The translations under genes were made by a program, and so were the position numbers. Source: Paraburkholderia agricolaris (GTDB lineage: Bacteria; Pseudomonadota; Gammaproteobacteria; Burkholderiales; Burkholderiaceae). Taken from it: DNA of 64,000 nucleotides. The DNA lies in contig NZ_QPER01000001.1 in assembly GCF_009455635.1 (NCBI RefSeq), positions 1,116,001-1,180,000 on the forward strand. The letters run 5' to 3'. The notes under the pieces are model-generated. The model saw only the letters and a list, made by a program, of their open reading frames with translations. It did not search any database and was not told where the DNA came from. Position 1 is the first letter of the stretch; each line of letters starts with the position of its first letter. Positions 17,203 to 29,083 of the stretch are shown here, piece by piece.

Positions 17203-17652
17203 ATGAGCACGCGGGTCGTCTCGTGTGGCGTCGTGCTGCTCGACCCGCAAGGGCGGGTGCTGCTCGCACACGCCACCGAAACCTCTCACTGGGACGTTCC
17301 CAAAGGGCACGGCGAAGAGGGCGAGGCGCCTCACGTCACAGCGCTGCGCGAGATGGTCGAGGAGACCGGTATCGTGATCGAACCCGAGCGTCTGAAGGAT
17401 CTCGGACTGTTCGTCTACCGGCGCGACAAGGATCTGCATCTGTTCGCTGCCCGTGCAACTGCCGGCGAACTCGATCTCAGTGCGTGCACCTGCACGTCGC
17501 TGTTTCCGCGCCGCTCTGACGGCACGCTGATTCCCGAAATGGATGCATACCGCTGGGTTGCGCCGGACGAAGTCGAGCGGTATGCGAGCCGCAGTCTCAC
17601 AAGACTCTTTGAGACCACGCTTTCGCTCGCCGAACTGCATCGAACGCTATAG
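17203..17652 (+). CDS. Nudix hydrolase
   Basis: A 149-residue cytoplasmic protein with a complete Nudix box beginning at GHGEEGEAP and ending REMVEETGI (about residues 35-57), which binds Mg2+ and hydrolyses nucleoside-diphosphate-linked substrates. The start at 17203 (MSTRVVSCGVVLLDPQGRV) fits the family; no clear Shine-Dalgarno is visible. The substrate cannot be told, and family members clean up diadenosine polyphosphates, capped RNA or oxidised nucleotides. Confidence 0.85.
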   Translation: MSTRVVSCGVVLLDPQGRVLLAHATETSHWDVPKGHGEEGEAPHVTALREMVEETGIVIEPERLKDLGLFVYRRDKDLHLFAARATAGELDLSACTCTSLFPRRSDGTLIPEMDAYRWVAPDEVERYASRSLTRLFETTLSLAELHRTL

Positions 17653-17684
17653 CAGATCGCAGCACGGGCGTGTCGCCTGCGTGT

Positions 17685-18695
17685 TCAGTCGAGTGCCCGG
17701 TCGTTCGGATGAGCGAATAGTGTGCGGTTCTGTTCCGACAGCGGAAAATTCAGATTGATGCCGCGCGGAGGAATCGGCTGCGTGAACCACTGGTTGTACA
17801 AACGTTCTGCGTCACCACTAGTCTGGCCGCGCGCGATCACCCCGTTCACCAGCGTGCGGAGCGGCTCGTCACCCTTGCGAAACATGCAGGCGTAAACCTC
17901 GGAGCCGAGTGGCGCGCCGGTCACCACGAAATCTTCAGGGTGCGGATCGGTCGACTTGAAACCGTACAGGATCGGTTCGTCCATCACGAAGGCCACCGCC
18001 CGGTCGTCCTTGAGCGCGGTGAAGGCTTCCTGATGATCGCGCGCGCTCATGATGCGCATGTTCAGATGTTTCTCGGTATTCAGGCGGCGTAGCAGACGCT
18101 CGTCGGAGGTGCCCGCGGTTGTCACCACGGGCTTGCCGGCTAGGTCAGAAAAATCCGTAATGCCGCTGCTCTTGCGCGCGATGATGCGTACCGCGTACTG
18201 GAAGAAGCTGTTCGAGAAGGCGGCGACGCTTTCGCGTTCTACCGTATGCGTGGTCGAGCCGCATTCCAGATCGATCTGGTTGTTCAGCAACATCGGCGTG
18301 CGGTTCGACGAGGTGACCGTGATTTCGTGCACCTTCAATTGCGGCAGGCCGAGCGTTTTCTTGATTTCGTCGACGATCTGCAGCGCGATGGTTTGCGAAT
18401 AGCCGACCGTGCGCTTGCCGTCGAAGTACGAGAAGGGAATCGACGCTTCGCGCACGCCGAGCACGACCACACCGTCGTCGTGGATTTTCCTCAGTGTGCC
18501 GGTGAGTTCGTCCGCGTGAGCGGTGCCGGCGAGCGACGTTGCGCTGAATGCGGCCAGCGCAGCGAGTGTGCGACGGATGCTTTGCGCGACGCGCGCGGCG
18601 CGATTGATGCGCGCTGCAGGCGTAGTATGTGCGTGACGCGTGCCTTCTGCCGTGCTCCCCCATGTTCTCGCCCCGCTGCGGGCTGCAACTTTCAT
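17685..18695 (-). CDS. Amino-acid ABC transporter substrate-binding protein (GltI-like)
   Basis: After a long N-terminal leader with a hydrophobic core and an AHA cleavage site (about residue 61) the product has the SBP_bac_3 fold: VVVLGVREASIPFSYFDGKR, then VGYSQTIALQI, NQIDLECGSTTHTVER and GTSDERLLRRLN. This is closest to glutamate/aspartate-binding proteins. It delivers solute to an inner-membrane ABC transporter, but no permease or ATPase gene is adjacent. The start at 18695 has GGAGG six bases upstream. The leader is longer than usual. Confidence 0.8.
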   Translation of the reverse strand: MKVAARSGARTWGSTAEGTRHAHTTPAARINRAARVAQSIRRTLAALAAFSATSLAGTAHADELTGTLRKIHDDGVVVLGVREASIPFSYFDGKRTVGYSQTIALQIVDEIKKTLGLPQLKVHEITVTSSNRTPMLLNNQIDLECGSTTHTVERESVAAFSNSFFQYAVRIIARKSSGITDFSDLAGKPVVTTAGTSDERLLRRLNTEKHLNMRIMSARDHQEAFTALKDDRAVAFVMDEPILYGFKSTDPHPEDFVVTGAPLGSEVYACMFRKGDEPLRTLVNGVIARGQTSGDAERLYNQWFTQPIPPRGINLNFPLSEQNRTLFAHPNDRALD

Positions 18696-18803
18696 CGGGC
18701 CTCCCGGACTGGCGCGGGGATGGTGGCCGCGCTGTCACATGTCGATGGAACGTCGATGCAACGAAAAGGCGTGCATCCCGCTTGCGAAATGCACGCCATG
18801 TTC

Positions 18804-18859
18804 AACGTCAGGTAAGCAACGTTAAATGCGTAACGTCAAATACGCAACGTCAAATGTAC
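18804..18859. repeat. Four 14-bp tandem repeats
   Basis: Four consecutive 14-base units, each beginning AACGT and continuing (C/T)A(A/G)(A/G)T, start at 18804, 18818, 18832 and 18846. They lie between the 3' end of glnS and the start of the binding-protein gene on the same strand. Purpose unknown. Confidence 0.75.
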
Positions 18860-18881
18860 TTCGCGTCGCAGTGACTTCAGC

Positions 18882-20591
<1,710 letters not shown>

Positions 20592-21011
20592 GCGAGAAGG
20601 TGAATGTCGGTCGGGGGTGCGCAATGCGCCCACTTATCTGTCAATTCTACCTGACGCGTTCGCTCACGGCAGGCGAGTGCGGCGCGCAGCCAACGTTTGA
20701 GCGGTTTCGGCTGGTTTTTGGGGTCAGGCGGGACCCTGCAAGCTGCGTTTAAGGTGCTGTAACAGGAGGTAAAACGTTTTGTTGACGCATGCGCCGGCGA
20801 CTTAGGATGCGGGCGGCACACTTGCCACCCGCGCGCCGCTCGACCTTTTCCGGGGTAGCGCAAGCCCACGCCCATGCCTTGCCGCGCAACGCGTGCCCGC
20901 GTAACCGTGGTCCGGCCACACGGTCCAGTCAGGCCTCGCTCCCTTTTGTCGTTTTGCATGAGCCTCCGCCGTTCGTGCAACATGACGCCCTTAGTTCCCG
21001 GAGTTTCTCGG
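20592..21011. other. Divergent glnS/ggt intergenic region
   Basis: About 420 bases between two divergent genes. Promoters for both are expected here, but I can identify no convincing -35/-10 pair. No small gene with a ribosome binding site is visible. Confidence 0.4.
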
Positions 21012-22766
21012 ATGTCCGTTTTGTCGCATAGCGCGCCTCGCGTGCCTTTCGCCTCTTTGTCCTTCGCCCGGATCGTGACGGCCACGACCGTGTTCGCCGC
21101 GCTCGCGGGCAGCTTCGTGGCGCCCGCACCCGCGCTCGCGAAAACGCCCCCGCCCAAGGCCGTGCTGGACGCGTCGGCAGTCGCCGTGCCGGATCGCTAC
21201 AGCGCCGACGCCGCGCAACAGATCTTCGCCGCCGGCGGCAATGCGGTTGACGCCGCTGTCGCGATCGCCTTCGCGCTGGCCGTGACCTGCCCGGACGCTG
21301 GGAATATCGGCGGCGGCGGCTTCATGACGGTGTTCATGGACGGCAAACCGTATTTTCTCGATTATCGCGAGCGCGCACCGCAGCAGGCGACCCGCGACAT
21401 GTATCTCGACGACAAAGGCAAGCTCATACCGGGTATGAGTCTCGTCGGCCATCGCGCGGTGGCGGTGCCGGGCACCGTCGAAGGCATGTGGGAAGCGCAG
21501 CAGCGCTTCGGCAAGCTGAAGTGGAAGCAGGTGCTGGCGCCCGCGATCCGCTACGCCACCGGCGGCTTCCAGGTCGAACCGGGCTTGCAGCAGCGACATG
21601 ACGCGGCGGCGAAGAATTTCGCCGGCAAGACCAATTTCGACGCCTACTTCTCGAACCTGAAGGCGGGCGCGACGCTCCGTCAGCCCGAATTGGCGCAGAC
21701 CCTCTCGCGCATCGCCAGCGACGGCGGCCGCGAGTTTTACGAAGGCCGCACCGCGGATCTGATCGCTCAGCAGATGTACGGCCACGGTCTGGTCACGAAG
21801 CAGGACCTGATCCAGTACAAGGCCGTGTGGCGCCAACCGCTCATCGCCGACTGGAACGGCTACAAAGTCGTGACCGCGCCGCCGCCGAGTTCAGGCGGTA
21901 TCGGGCTGATCCAGATGCTGAAGATGAAAGCCGACCTGAAGCAGGCGTTCGACGGACTGGAACTGAATTCCGTGCCGTATATCCATCTGGTCGCGCAGAT
22001 CGAAGATCGTGTGTTCGCCGATCGCCAGCAATACATTGGCGACCCCGATTCGTACCGGATACCGGCCGATAAACTGACTGACGACGCCTACCTCGCCCAG
22101 CGCGCCGACGAAGTGAAACCCGACGAGGTGCCGGGTGCGACGCCCGTTAAAGGCGGTCTCGGCGATTCGCTGCCGGAAAAGACGCAAACCACGCATTTCT
22201 CGGTGGTCGACAAGTGGGGTAACGCCGTTTCGAACACCTACACGCTGGACGGATCGTTCGGTTCCGGTGTGGTGGTGGACGGCGGCGGCTTCCTGCTCAA
22301 CGACGCGATGGACGACTTCGAGACCAGTCCGGTTGCTGCTGGCGCGCCGGGTGCCACGGCGAATGACCTGAATACCGTAGCGCCGGGACGCCGGCCGCTT
22401 TCGTCGATGACGCCGACCATCCTGTTGCAGGACAACAAGGTTTCGCTCGTGATCGGCACGCCTGGCGGCTCGCGAATTCTGACGTCGATTTTCCAGGTGA
22501 TGACTAACCTGTACGATTTCGGTATGACGCCGGCCGACGCGTTGGCCGCGATGCGATTCCATCATCAGTTGCTGCCGCCGAAGACGATTTACTTTGAGCC
22601 GTATCATCCGATTACGGGCGAGTTGGCCGATCAGTTGAAAGCCAAGGGTTACACGCTGGAAGGGCAGTCGTTCAACGGCGACGTGCAGATGATTCGCGTT
22701 GAAGGGACGAAGCCCGAGCCGGCGGCCGATCCGCGCGGCACAGGCGTGGGGCGCGTGATGCCTTGA
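21012..22766 (+). CDS. ggt: Gamma-glutamyltransferase
   Basis: A periplasmic N-terminal nucleophile hydrolase that cleaves the gamma-glutamyl bond of glutathione and transfers the glutamyl group to water or amino acids. The 584-residue precursor (E. coli 580) has a signal peptide ending near APALAKT. The self-processing site with catalytic Thr is in TQTTHFSVVDKWGNAVS, and the conserved GGSRI loop is present. GGAG lies eight bases before the chosen ATG at 21012. No operon partner. Confidence 0.93.
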   Translation: MSVLSHSAPRVPFASLSFARIVTATTVFAALAGSFVAPAPALAKTPPPKAVLDASAVAVPDRYSADAAQQIFAAGGNAVDAAVAIAFALAVTCPDAGNIGGGGFMTVFMDGKPYFLDYRERAPQQATRDMYLDDKGKLIPGMSLVGHRAVAVPGTVEGMWEAQQRFGKLKWKQVLAPAIRYATGGFQVEPGLQQRHDAAAKNFAGKTNFDAYFSNLKAGATLRQPELAQTLSRIASDGGREFYEGRTADLIAQQMYGHGLVTKQDLIQYKAVWRQPLIADWNGYKVVTAPPPSSGGIGLIQMLKMKADLKQAFDGLELNSVPYIHLVAQIEDRVFADRQQYIGDPDSYRIPADKLTDDAYLAQRADEVKPDEVPGATPVKGGLGDSLPEKTQTTHFSVVDKWGNAVSNTYTLDGSFGSGVVVDGGGFLLNDAMDDFETSPVAAGAPGATANDLNTVAPGRRPLSSMTPTILLQDNKVSLVIGTPGGSRILTSIFQVMTNLYDFGMTPADALAAMRFHHQLLPPKTIYFEPYHPITGELADQLKAKGYTLEGQSFNGDVQMIRVEGTKPEPAADPRGTGVGRVMP

Positions 22767-22876
22767 CGCGTAGTTTCCGCGGCCCGGCGAAGCAGATCAT
22801 GGGGAAAGTGGACTGCTGAGGCGGCCTGTGGAAACGCGGTGTGGAAGCGCACTTGATGAACGCGCTTTGAACGCGG

Positions 22877-22939
22877 CTGAAGAACGAACTTTGAACGTGC
22901 CTGAAGAACGAACTTGAAGAACGAACTTGAAGAACGAAC
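22877..22939. repeat. Four near-identical 13-bp repeats
   Basis: The unit (C/T)TGAAGAACGAAC occurs at 22877, 22901, 22914 and 22927, the last three in tandem. It lies between ggt and the RBBP9-like hydrolase gene, immediately upstream of the ribosome binding site of the latter. It keeps a reading frame open that extends the hydrolase by 13 residues, but that start has no better signal. Confidence 0.7.
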
Positions 22940-22952
22940 TGCGGGGAATGCG

Positions 22953-23513
22953 ATGAGCGGACAAAAATTAAACGTACTCGTGCTGCCGGGCTACCAGAAT
23001 TCCGGCCCGGGGCATTGGCAGACGCGCTGGGAAGCGCTTGACCCCGCCTTTTTGCGCGTGCAGATGCCGGACTGGGACCGGGTGGAGCGCGACGCGTGGT
23101 GCAGCACGCTCGACGCCGCGGTGGCTGAGGCAGACTCGCCCGTGGTGTTCGCCGCGCACAGCCTTGGCTGCCTGACCACCGCCTTCTGGGCGTCGCAGTA
23201 TGCAAGCGCCGCCCAACTCACGAAGGTGGCGGGCGCGCTGCTGGTGGCGGTGCCCGATCCTTCCGGTGCACATTTTCCACAGGACGCCCACGGCTTCGCG
23301 TCGGTGCCGCTGACGCGCTTGCCGTTTGCGAGCATCGTGGTGGCGAGCAGCGACGATCCGTACGGCAGCGTGCCGTTCTCGCAAGCTTGCGCCGAGGCTT
23401 GGGGCAGCCGCTGGATCGATATCGGGCCGCGTGGCCACATCAATGCCGACAGCGGGCTCGGCGATTGGGACGAGGGGCGGCGCTGGCTGGCTTCATTGGG
23501 CGAGCGGTGCTGA
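22953..23513 (+). CDS. RBBP9/YdeN-type alpha/beta hydrolase
   Basis: The 186-residue product is a small serine hydrolase: LNVLVLPGYQNSGPGHWQTRW at the N terminus, nucleophile elbow AHSLGC (about residue 70), Asp in SDDPYG and His in GHINADSG complete a catalytic triad. The start at 22953 has GGGGA eight bases upstream. Physiological substrates of this family are unknown. It stands alone between ggt and the CoA-transferase gene on the other strand. Confidence 0.85.
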   Translation: MSGQKLNVLVLPGYQNSGPGHWQTRWEALDPAFLRVQMPDWDRVERDAWCSTLDAAVAEADSPVVFAAHSLGCLTTAFWASQYASAAQLTKVAGALLVAVPDPSGAHFPQDAHGFASVPLTRLPFASIVVASSDDPYGSVPFSQACAEAWGSRWIDIGPRGHINADSGLGDWDEGRRWLASLGERC

Positions 23514-23622
23514 ACCTTCATTTCCGCTGATTTCCGTTGATTCGGCGGCCGTACCCGGGCAGCGGGTGAACTGGCGCTGTCGCTGTCGCCGGCGTCACTG
23601 AAAACCTCCACCTCAGCCATCC

Positions 23623-24843
23623 TTAAATCACCGACTGGTCCCGCAGTCGGGCAATCTGTGCTTCGTCATAGCCGAGCACGTCGCGCAGGATACTGTCGGT
23701 GTGCTCGCCGAGCATAGGCGGATGAGCCAGCGCTTCGGGCGGCGTGCCGGTCATGTTGATCGGATTGCGCACCAGTTTGACCGTGCCGCCCGACGGATGT
23801 GGCAGATCGACCCGCATGCCGCGCGCCACCACCTGCTCGTTTTCGAACACCTCGCCCAGATCGTTGATCGGCCCGCACGGCACACCCGCCGCTTCCAGCG
23901 CGGCGATCCATTGCTGCTTGCCCTGCAGGCGCACCATGTCGGCCAGAATCGGCACGAGTACGTCGCGGTGGCGCACGCGCGCCGGATTGGTGGCGAATCG
24001 CGCGTCGTCCGCGAGTTCGGGGCGGCCGCCCGCCTCGACGAACTTGCGGAACTGGCCGTCGTTGCCGACCGCGACGATGATCCAGCCGTCGCTGGTCTGG
24101 AAGGTCTGGTAGGGCACGATGTTCGGATGAGCGTTACCCCAGCGCACCGGTGGCTGGCCGCTCGCCAGGTAATTCGAATTCATGTTGGCCAGCATGGCCA
24201 CCTGCACGTCGAGCAGCGCCATGTCGATGTACTGGCCTTCGCCTGTTCGGTCGCGATGCGTGAGTGCTGTGAGCACGGCGATGGTCGAGTACATACCGGT
24301 CATCAGGTCGGCGATTGCGACGCCGGCCTTCTGCGGGCCGCCGCCCGGCTGGCCGTCGCGCTCGCCGGTAATGCTCATGAAGCCGCCGATGCCTTGCACG
24401 ATGAAGTCGTAACCGGCGCGCTGCGCATACGGCCCGGTTTGCCCGAAGCCGGTTACCGAGCAGTAGATCAGATCGGGCTTCACTTCCTTGAGCGACGCGT
24501 AATCGAGGCCGTACTTCTTCAACTGCCCAACCTTGTAGTTCTCCAGCACCACGTCGCTGTGCGCGGCCAGTTCGCGGATGATCCGCTGGCCTTCGGGCGA
24601 GGCGATATCGACGGTGACCGAGCGCTTGTTGCGATTCGCCGCGAGGTAATAGGCGGCTTCGCGGGTGTCGGCGCCTTCCGGCGTTTTCAGGTACGGCGGC
24701 CCCCAGTGGCGCGTGTCGTCGCCGACTTCGGGTCGTTCGATCTTGATGACGTCGGCGCCGAAATCGGCGAGCGTCTGTGCGCACCACGGCCCGGCGAGCA
24801 CGCGTGTGAGATCCAGCACGCGGATATGACTGAGAGCGCCCAT
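23623..24843 (-). CDS. CaiB/BaiF family CoA transferase
   Basis: A 406-residue type III CoA transferase (formyl-CoA transferase superfamily). It has RVLDLTRVLAGPWCAQTLAD at the N terminus, ADVIKIERPEVGDDTRHWGPP, NRNKRSVTVDI, and AIADLMTGMYS with the Asp expected to carry the acyl anhydride intermediate. It moves CoA between carboxylic acids in the cytoplasm; the substrate is not evident. The ATG at 24843 is preferred over a TTG 18 bases upstream. The upstream sequence is a 49-bp direct repeat with dyad symmetry. Confidence 0.88.
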   Translation of the reverse strand: MGALSHIRVLDLTRVLAGPWCAQTLADFGADVIKIERPEVGDDTRHWGPPYLKTPEGADTREAAYYLAANRNKRSVTVDIASPEGQRIIRELAAHSDVVLENYKVGQLKKYGLDYASLKEVKPDLIYCSVTGFGQTGPYAQRAGYDFIVQGIGGFMSITGERDGQPGGGPQKAGVAIADLMTGMYSTIAVLTALTHRDRTGEGQYIDMALLDVQVAMLANMNSNYLASGQPPVRWGNAHPNIVPYQTFQTSDGWIIVAVGNDGQFRKFVEAGGRPELADDARFATNPARVRHRDVLVPILADMVRLQGKQQWIAALEAAGVPCGPINDLGEVFENEQVVARGMRVDLPHPSGGTVKLVRNPINMTGTPPEALAHPPMLGEHTDSILRDVLGYDEAQIARLRDQSVI

Positions 24844-24862
24844 ATTCTTCAATGTCTCCAAT

Positions 24863-24960
24863 GTCGGCCGGACTTGGCGCTTTAGCGCTTAGTCCGGCCC
24901 CATGCAAAGCGGTCGGCCGGACTTAACGCTTTGGCGCGTACCCCGGCCCTCTGCAAAATT
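24863..24960. repeat. Imperfect 49-bp direct repeat upstream of the CoA transferase
   Basis: Two copies (24863-24911 and 24912-24960) both begin GTCGGCCGGACTT and share most positions thereafter. The first copy also has an internal dyad, GGCCGGACT and AGTCCGGCC. The repeat lies immediately upstream of the CoA-transferase start on its strand, a place where regulatory sequence is expected. Confidence 0.7.
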
Positions 24961-25159
24961 TGCGAGTGATGACGCAGTGCGCATGTCGCAGCGAATGGGG
25001 GCAATCTTAAGCGATTCCCGCGCGCCGGCGCAGTCAGCCGAACATCATAGGACGGCCGGCCCACCTTGCGGTGTCACCCGTTACCCGGTCAAACCTGGCT
25101 GAATGGCTAACGCGACGAGGCCGGGGCGGGGCCGCTGCCGCGCACGGGCGCCGATCCCG

Positions 25160-25165
25160 TATAAT
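25160..25165 (+). promoter_or_regulatory. -10 element of the alaS promoter
   Basis: A perfect TATAAT 87 bases upstream of the alaS ATG. No good -35 hexamer is seen 17 bases before it, so the promoter may depend on other contacts. Confidence 0.5.
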
Positions 25166-25252
25166 CAGTCGTTTAAGAAACAAACAGTTGGCGCATCCCC
25201 TTGATGCCGCCGGTAACAGCCAGGGAACTGGCAAACCCGTCCCCCGCACGCT

Positions 25253-27877
25253 ATGAAAGCCGCCGAAATCCGCGAGAAATTCCTCAAGTTCTTCGAATCG
25301 AAGGGCCATACGATCGTTCGCTCGTCGAGCCTTGTGCCCGGCAACGACCCGACGCTGCTCTTCACTAATTCGGGAATGGTGCAGTTCAAAGATGTGTTCC
25401 TCGGCGCGGAATCGCGTCCGTATGCGCGTGCCACGACCGCTCAGCGCAGCGTGCGCGCCGGCGGCAAGCACAACGATCTGGAAAACGTCGGCTACACCGC
25501 GCGTCACCACACGTTCTTCGAAATGCTGGGCAATTTCTCGTTCGGCGACTACTTCAAGCGCGACGCGATCCACTACGCGTGGGAACTGCTCACGGGCGTG
25601 TACCAGCTGCCGAAAGACAAGCTGTGGGTCACCGTCTATCACGAAGACGACGAAGCGCACGACATCTGGGCGAAGGAAGTGGGTGTGCCGGTCGAGCGCA
25701 TCATCCGCATCGGCGACAACAAGGGCGCGCGCTACGCGTCGGACAACTTTTGGCAGATGGCCGACGTCGGTCCCTGCGGCCCGTGCTCGGAAATCTTCTA
25801 CGACCACGGCCCGGACGTGTGGGGCGGCCCCCCGGGGTCTCCTGAGGAAGACGGCGACCGCTACATCGAGATCTGGAATCTCGTGTTCATGCAATTCAGC
25901 CGCGACGCGCAAGGCAACATGACGCCGCTGCCCAAGCAGTGCGTCGACACCGGCATGGGTCTCGAGCGCATCGCCGCGGTTTTGCAGCACGTTCACAGCA
26001 ACTATGAGATCGACCTGTTCCAGGCGCTCATCAAGGCTGCGGGCCGCGAAACCGGCGTGAGCGATCTGACCAACAATTCGCTGAAGGTGATTGCCGATCA
26101 CATCCGCGCCTGCTCGTTCCTGATTGTCGACGGCGTGATTCCGGGCAACGAAGGCCGCGGCTACGTGCTGCGACGTATCGTGCGTCGCGCGATCCGTCAC
26201 GGCTACAAGCTGGGCAAGAAGGGTTCGTTCTTCCACCGCATGGTGCCGGACCTCGTCGCGCAAATGGGCGCCGCCTATCCGGAACTGAAGGACGCGGAGC
26301 AACGCGTGATCGACGTGCTGCGCCAGGAAGAAGAGCGCTTCTTCGAGACCATTGAGCACGGCATGTCGATTCTCGAAAGCGCGCTGGCCGATCTGGAAGC
26401 GAAGGGCGGCAAGACGCTCGACGGCGAACTCGCATTCAAGCTGCACGACACCTACGGTTTTCCGCTCGATCTGACGGCAGACGTCTGCCGCGAACGTGAA
26501 GTGACGGTAGACGAGGCTGCATTCGACGAAGCCATGGCGCGTCAGCGCGAACAGGCTCGCGCGGCCGGCAAGTTCAAGATGGCGCAGGGCCTCGAATACT
26601 CGGGCGCGAAGACCACGTTCCACGGCTACGAAGAAATCGTCTTCGACGACGCCAAGGTGATCGCGCTGTATGTCGATGGCGCCTCAGTGAAGGAAGTGAA
26701 TCACGGCCAGCAAGCCGTCGTCGTGCTGGACCACACCCCGTTCTACGCGGAGTCAGGCGGCCAGGTCGGCGACCAGGGCGTGCTGGCGAACGCGAGCGTG
26801 CGCTTCGCGGTAACCGACACGTTGAAGGTGCAAGCCGACGTGGTCGGCCACCACGGCACGCTGGAGCAGGGCACGCTGAAAGTCGGCGACGTCGTGAAGG
26901 CGGAAATCGACGCGGTGCGTCGTGCCCGCACCGAACGCAATCACTCGGCCACCCACCTGATGCACAAGGCGCTGCGTGAAGTGCTCGGCTCGCACGTGCA
27001 GCAGAAGGGTTCGCTGGTCGATGCCGACAAGACCCGTTTCGACTTCGCGCACAACGCGCCAATGACCGACGAGCAGATCCGTCAGGTCGAGGCGATCGTC
27101 AATGCGGAAGTGCTGGCGAACGCGCCGGGCATCGTGCGGGTCATGCCGTTCGACGAAGCGGTGAAGGGCGGCGCGATGGCGTTGTTCGGCGAAAAGTACG
27201 GCGACGAAGTGCGCGTGCTCGACCTCGGTTTTTCGCGCGAATTGTGCGGCGGTACACACGTGCATCGCACGGGCGACATTGGTCTCTTCAAGATCGTGAT
27301 GGAAGGCGGCGTGGCTGCCGGTATTCGTCGCGTGGAAGCGATCACTGGCGATAACGCCGTGCGTTTCGTGCAGGATCTCGACGCGCGGATCAATGCGGCT
27401 GCCGCCGTGTTGAAGGCGCAACCGTCGGAGCTGACGCAGCGGATCACGCAGGTGCAGGATCAGGTCAAGTCGCTGGAGAAAGAGCTGAGCGCGTTGAAGT
27501 CGAAGATGGCTTCGAGCCAGGGCGACGAGCTTGCCGGTCAGGCAATCGAAGTGGCCGGCGTGCATGTGCTGGCTGCAACGCTCGAAGGCGCGGATGTGAA
27601 AACCCTGCGCGAGACCGTCGACAAGCTGAAGGACAAGCTGAAGAGCGCGGCGATCGTGCTGGCCTCGGTCGAGGGCGGCAAGGTTAGCCTGATCGCCGGG
27701 GTGACGGCGGACGCCAGCAAGAAGGTCAAGGCCGGTGAACTCGTCAACTTCGTTGCCCAGCAAGTCGGCGGCAAGGGTGGCGGCCGGCCGGACATGGCGC
27801 AAGCCGGCGGTACCGAACCGGCGAATCTGCCTGCGGCGCTGGCAGGCGTGAAGGCCTGGGTCGAAACCCAGCTTTGA
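25253..27877 (+). CDS. alaS: Alanyl-tRNA synthetase
   Basis: A class II synthetase of 874 residues (E. coli 876) that charges tRNA-Ala and edits mischarged Ser/Gly. The N-terminal catalytic domain opens [19 protein letters not shown] and carries [15 protein letters not shown]. The editing domain has the zinc-binding HSATHLMH and [13 protein letters not shown] motifs, and the C-Ala domain follows with a coiled coil near residues 720-760. It is probably monocistronic. Confidence 0.98.
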   Translation: MKAAEIREKFLKFFESKGHTIVRSSSLVPGNDPTLLFTNSGMVQFKDVFLGAESRPYARATTAQRSVRAGGKHNDLENVGYTARHHTFFEMLGNFSFGDYFKRDAIHYAWELLTGVYQLPKDKLWVTVYHEDDEAHDIWAKEVGVPVERIIRIGDNKGARYASDNFWQMADVGPCGPCSEIFYDHGPDVWGGPPGSPEEDGDRYIEIWNLVFMQFSRDAQGNMTPLPKQCVDTGMGLERIAAVLQHVHSNYEIDLFQALIKAAGRETGVSDLTNNSLKVIADHIRACSFLIVDGVIPGNEGRGYVLRRIVRRAIRHGYKLGKKGSFFHRMVPDLVAQMGAAYPELKDAEQRVIDVLRQEEERFFETIEHGMSILESALADLEAKGGKTLDGELAFKLHDTYGFPLDLTADVCREREVTVDEAAFDEAMARQREQARAAGKFKMAQGLEYSGAKTTFHGYEEIVFDDAKVIALYVDGASVKEVNHGQQAVVVLDHTPFYAESGGQVGDQGVLANASVRFAVTDTLKVQADVVGHHGTLEQGTLKVGDVVKAEIDAVRRARTERNHSATHLMHKALREVLGSHVQQKGSLVDADKTRFDFAHNAPMTDEQIRQVEAIVNAEVLANAPGIVRVMPFDEAVKGGAMALFGEKYGDEVRVLDLGFSRELCGGTHVHRTGDIGLFKIVMEGGVAAGIRRVEAITGDNAVRFVQDLDARINAAAAVLKAQPSELTQRITQVQDQVKSLEKELSALKSKMASSQGDELAGQAIEVAGVHVLAATLEGADVKTLRETVDKLKDKLKSAAIVLASVEGGKVSLIAGVTADASKKVKAGELVNFVAQQVGGKGGGRPDMAQAGGTEPANLPAALAGVKAWVETQL

Positions 27878-27890
27878 TTCGGGTTTGATC

Positions 27891-27932
27891 GGGCCACGCG
27901 GGACGCCGGTGTTTTTTGCGTCCCCGTGGCCC
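27891..27932 (+). terminator. Long hairpin after alaS
   Basis: GGGCCACGCGGGACGC (27891-27906) pairs with GCGTCCCCGTGGCCC (27918-27932) with a single bulge. There is no T run after the stem, but it sits 13 bases after the alaS stop and probably ends or stabilises its mRNA. Confidence 0.5.
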
Positions 27933-28056
27933 AAGTTGTTTCTGGACTTCGCGTGCACTGCCGCGTATCCACTTGGCCGATTACCGCGGGGTTAGCGTTC
28001 CCCGCCACGCTGGCCACGCACCAGACATAAAACCAGGCATAAATTCAGGCATAAAT

Positions 28057-28965
28057 TCAAGCAACACCCACCTTTGCAGCAGGCACCCCCACCGCATCCC
28101 CTCCCGACACAAGCGTTTGCCGCAGCGCATTGAGCGCGGACGAAAAATGCCCCCGTCGCCAGACGAGAAGCGTCTCGATTGCGCCAATATCGGGAAGCTC
28201 GTGAACCGCAATATTGCTCGCATCGGTTTGCAGATTGAGCACGGATCGCGGCGCCACGGCCACCCCCGCGCCGGCGGCGACACAAGCCACGATCGCGTGA
28301 TACGAGCCAAGCTCCAGAACGCGAGCCGGTCTCACATCATGCTTCAGATACCACTTCTCGATATACGACCGGTAAGCGCAGCCACGCTCGAACGCGATCA
28401 GCGTCGATAACGCAATATCCCGCACCTCGTGAATCGGCCGATGGCCGCGCGGCGACAGCATCACCAGTTCTTCGCGGAAAACCGGCACCGTCTCGAACAA
28501 TTCACCGAGCGCGGCAGGATCCAGCGGCGTTGCCATCAACGCTGCATCCACTTCGAATTCACGCACCCGCTCGATCAGCTTGCCGGTTGTGCCGGTTTCG
28601 AGTTCCAGCGCCACATCCGGCCACTGCTGGTGATAGCGCGCGAGCAGGCCAGGCAGGCGCGTTGCCGCCACGCTTTCCATCGTCCCCAGACGCAGGCGCC
28701 CGCTCGGCCGATCCTCACGCAGCGCATGACGTGCCTCGTCGGCGAGCGCGAGCAGACGCTCCGCGTAGGGCAGCAGCGTCTCGCCGGCGGGCGTCAGAAC
28801 GAGGCGCCGGCCATCGCGGATGAACAGGTCGGTCCCCAGTTGCTCCTCGAGTTGCTTGATGCGCGTCGTGACGTTCGATTGCACGCGATTGAGCTTGGCA
28901 GCGGCGCGGGTCACGCCGTTTTCACGCACGACAGCACGAAAAATGGTCAAGGCGGCCAGATCCAT
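28057..28965 (-). CDS. LysR family transcriptional regulator
   Basis: The 302-residue product has an N-terminal winged helix-turn-helix (residues 13-40, with RAAAKLNRVQSNVTTRIKQL) and a periplasmic-binding-protein-like sensor domain. LysR proteins usually activate a divergent gene in response to a small molecule. Here the divergent gene is an MFS transporter starting 118 bases away, its likely target. Two 12-bp tandem units (AGGCATAAATTC at 28035 and 28047) lie at its 3' end. Confidence 0.88.
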   Translation of the reverse strand: MDLAALTIFRAVVRENGVTRAAAKLNRVQSNVTTRIKQLEEQLGTDLFIRDGRRLVLTPAGETLLPYAERLLALADEARHALREDRPSGRLRLGTMESVAATRLPGLLARYHQQWPDVALELETGTTGKLIERVREFEVDAALMATPLDPAALGELFETVPVFREELVMLSPRGHRPIHEVRDIALSTLIAFERGCAYRSYIEKWYLKHDVRPARVLELGSYHAIVACVAAGAGVAVAPRSVLNLQTDASNIAVHELPDIGAIETLLVWRRGHFSSALNALRQTLVSGGDAVGVPAAKVGVA

Positions 28966-29083
28966 GGTTCTCTCCTGGCGATGGTTGGTATCCTAATTAT
29001 TCATTTTTCATGATCCGAAGGTCAAGTTAGTATGGATTGAAGAAACCGGCGACCGCCGGTGCGAATCCCTTTACTGTCTACTC

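Noticed and set aside
23701..24885. 394-codon plus-strand frame opposite the CoA transferase
   Set aside because: Antisense shadow; the CoA transferase on the minus strand has full family motifs.
25034..26623. A 529-codon minus-strand frame opposite alaS
   Set aside because: It is an antisense shadow of the GC-rich alaS gene with low-complexity composition and no family features. alaS is unmistakable on the other strand.
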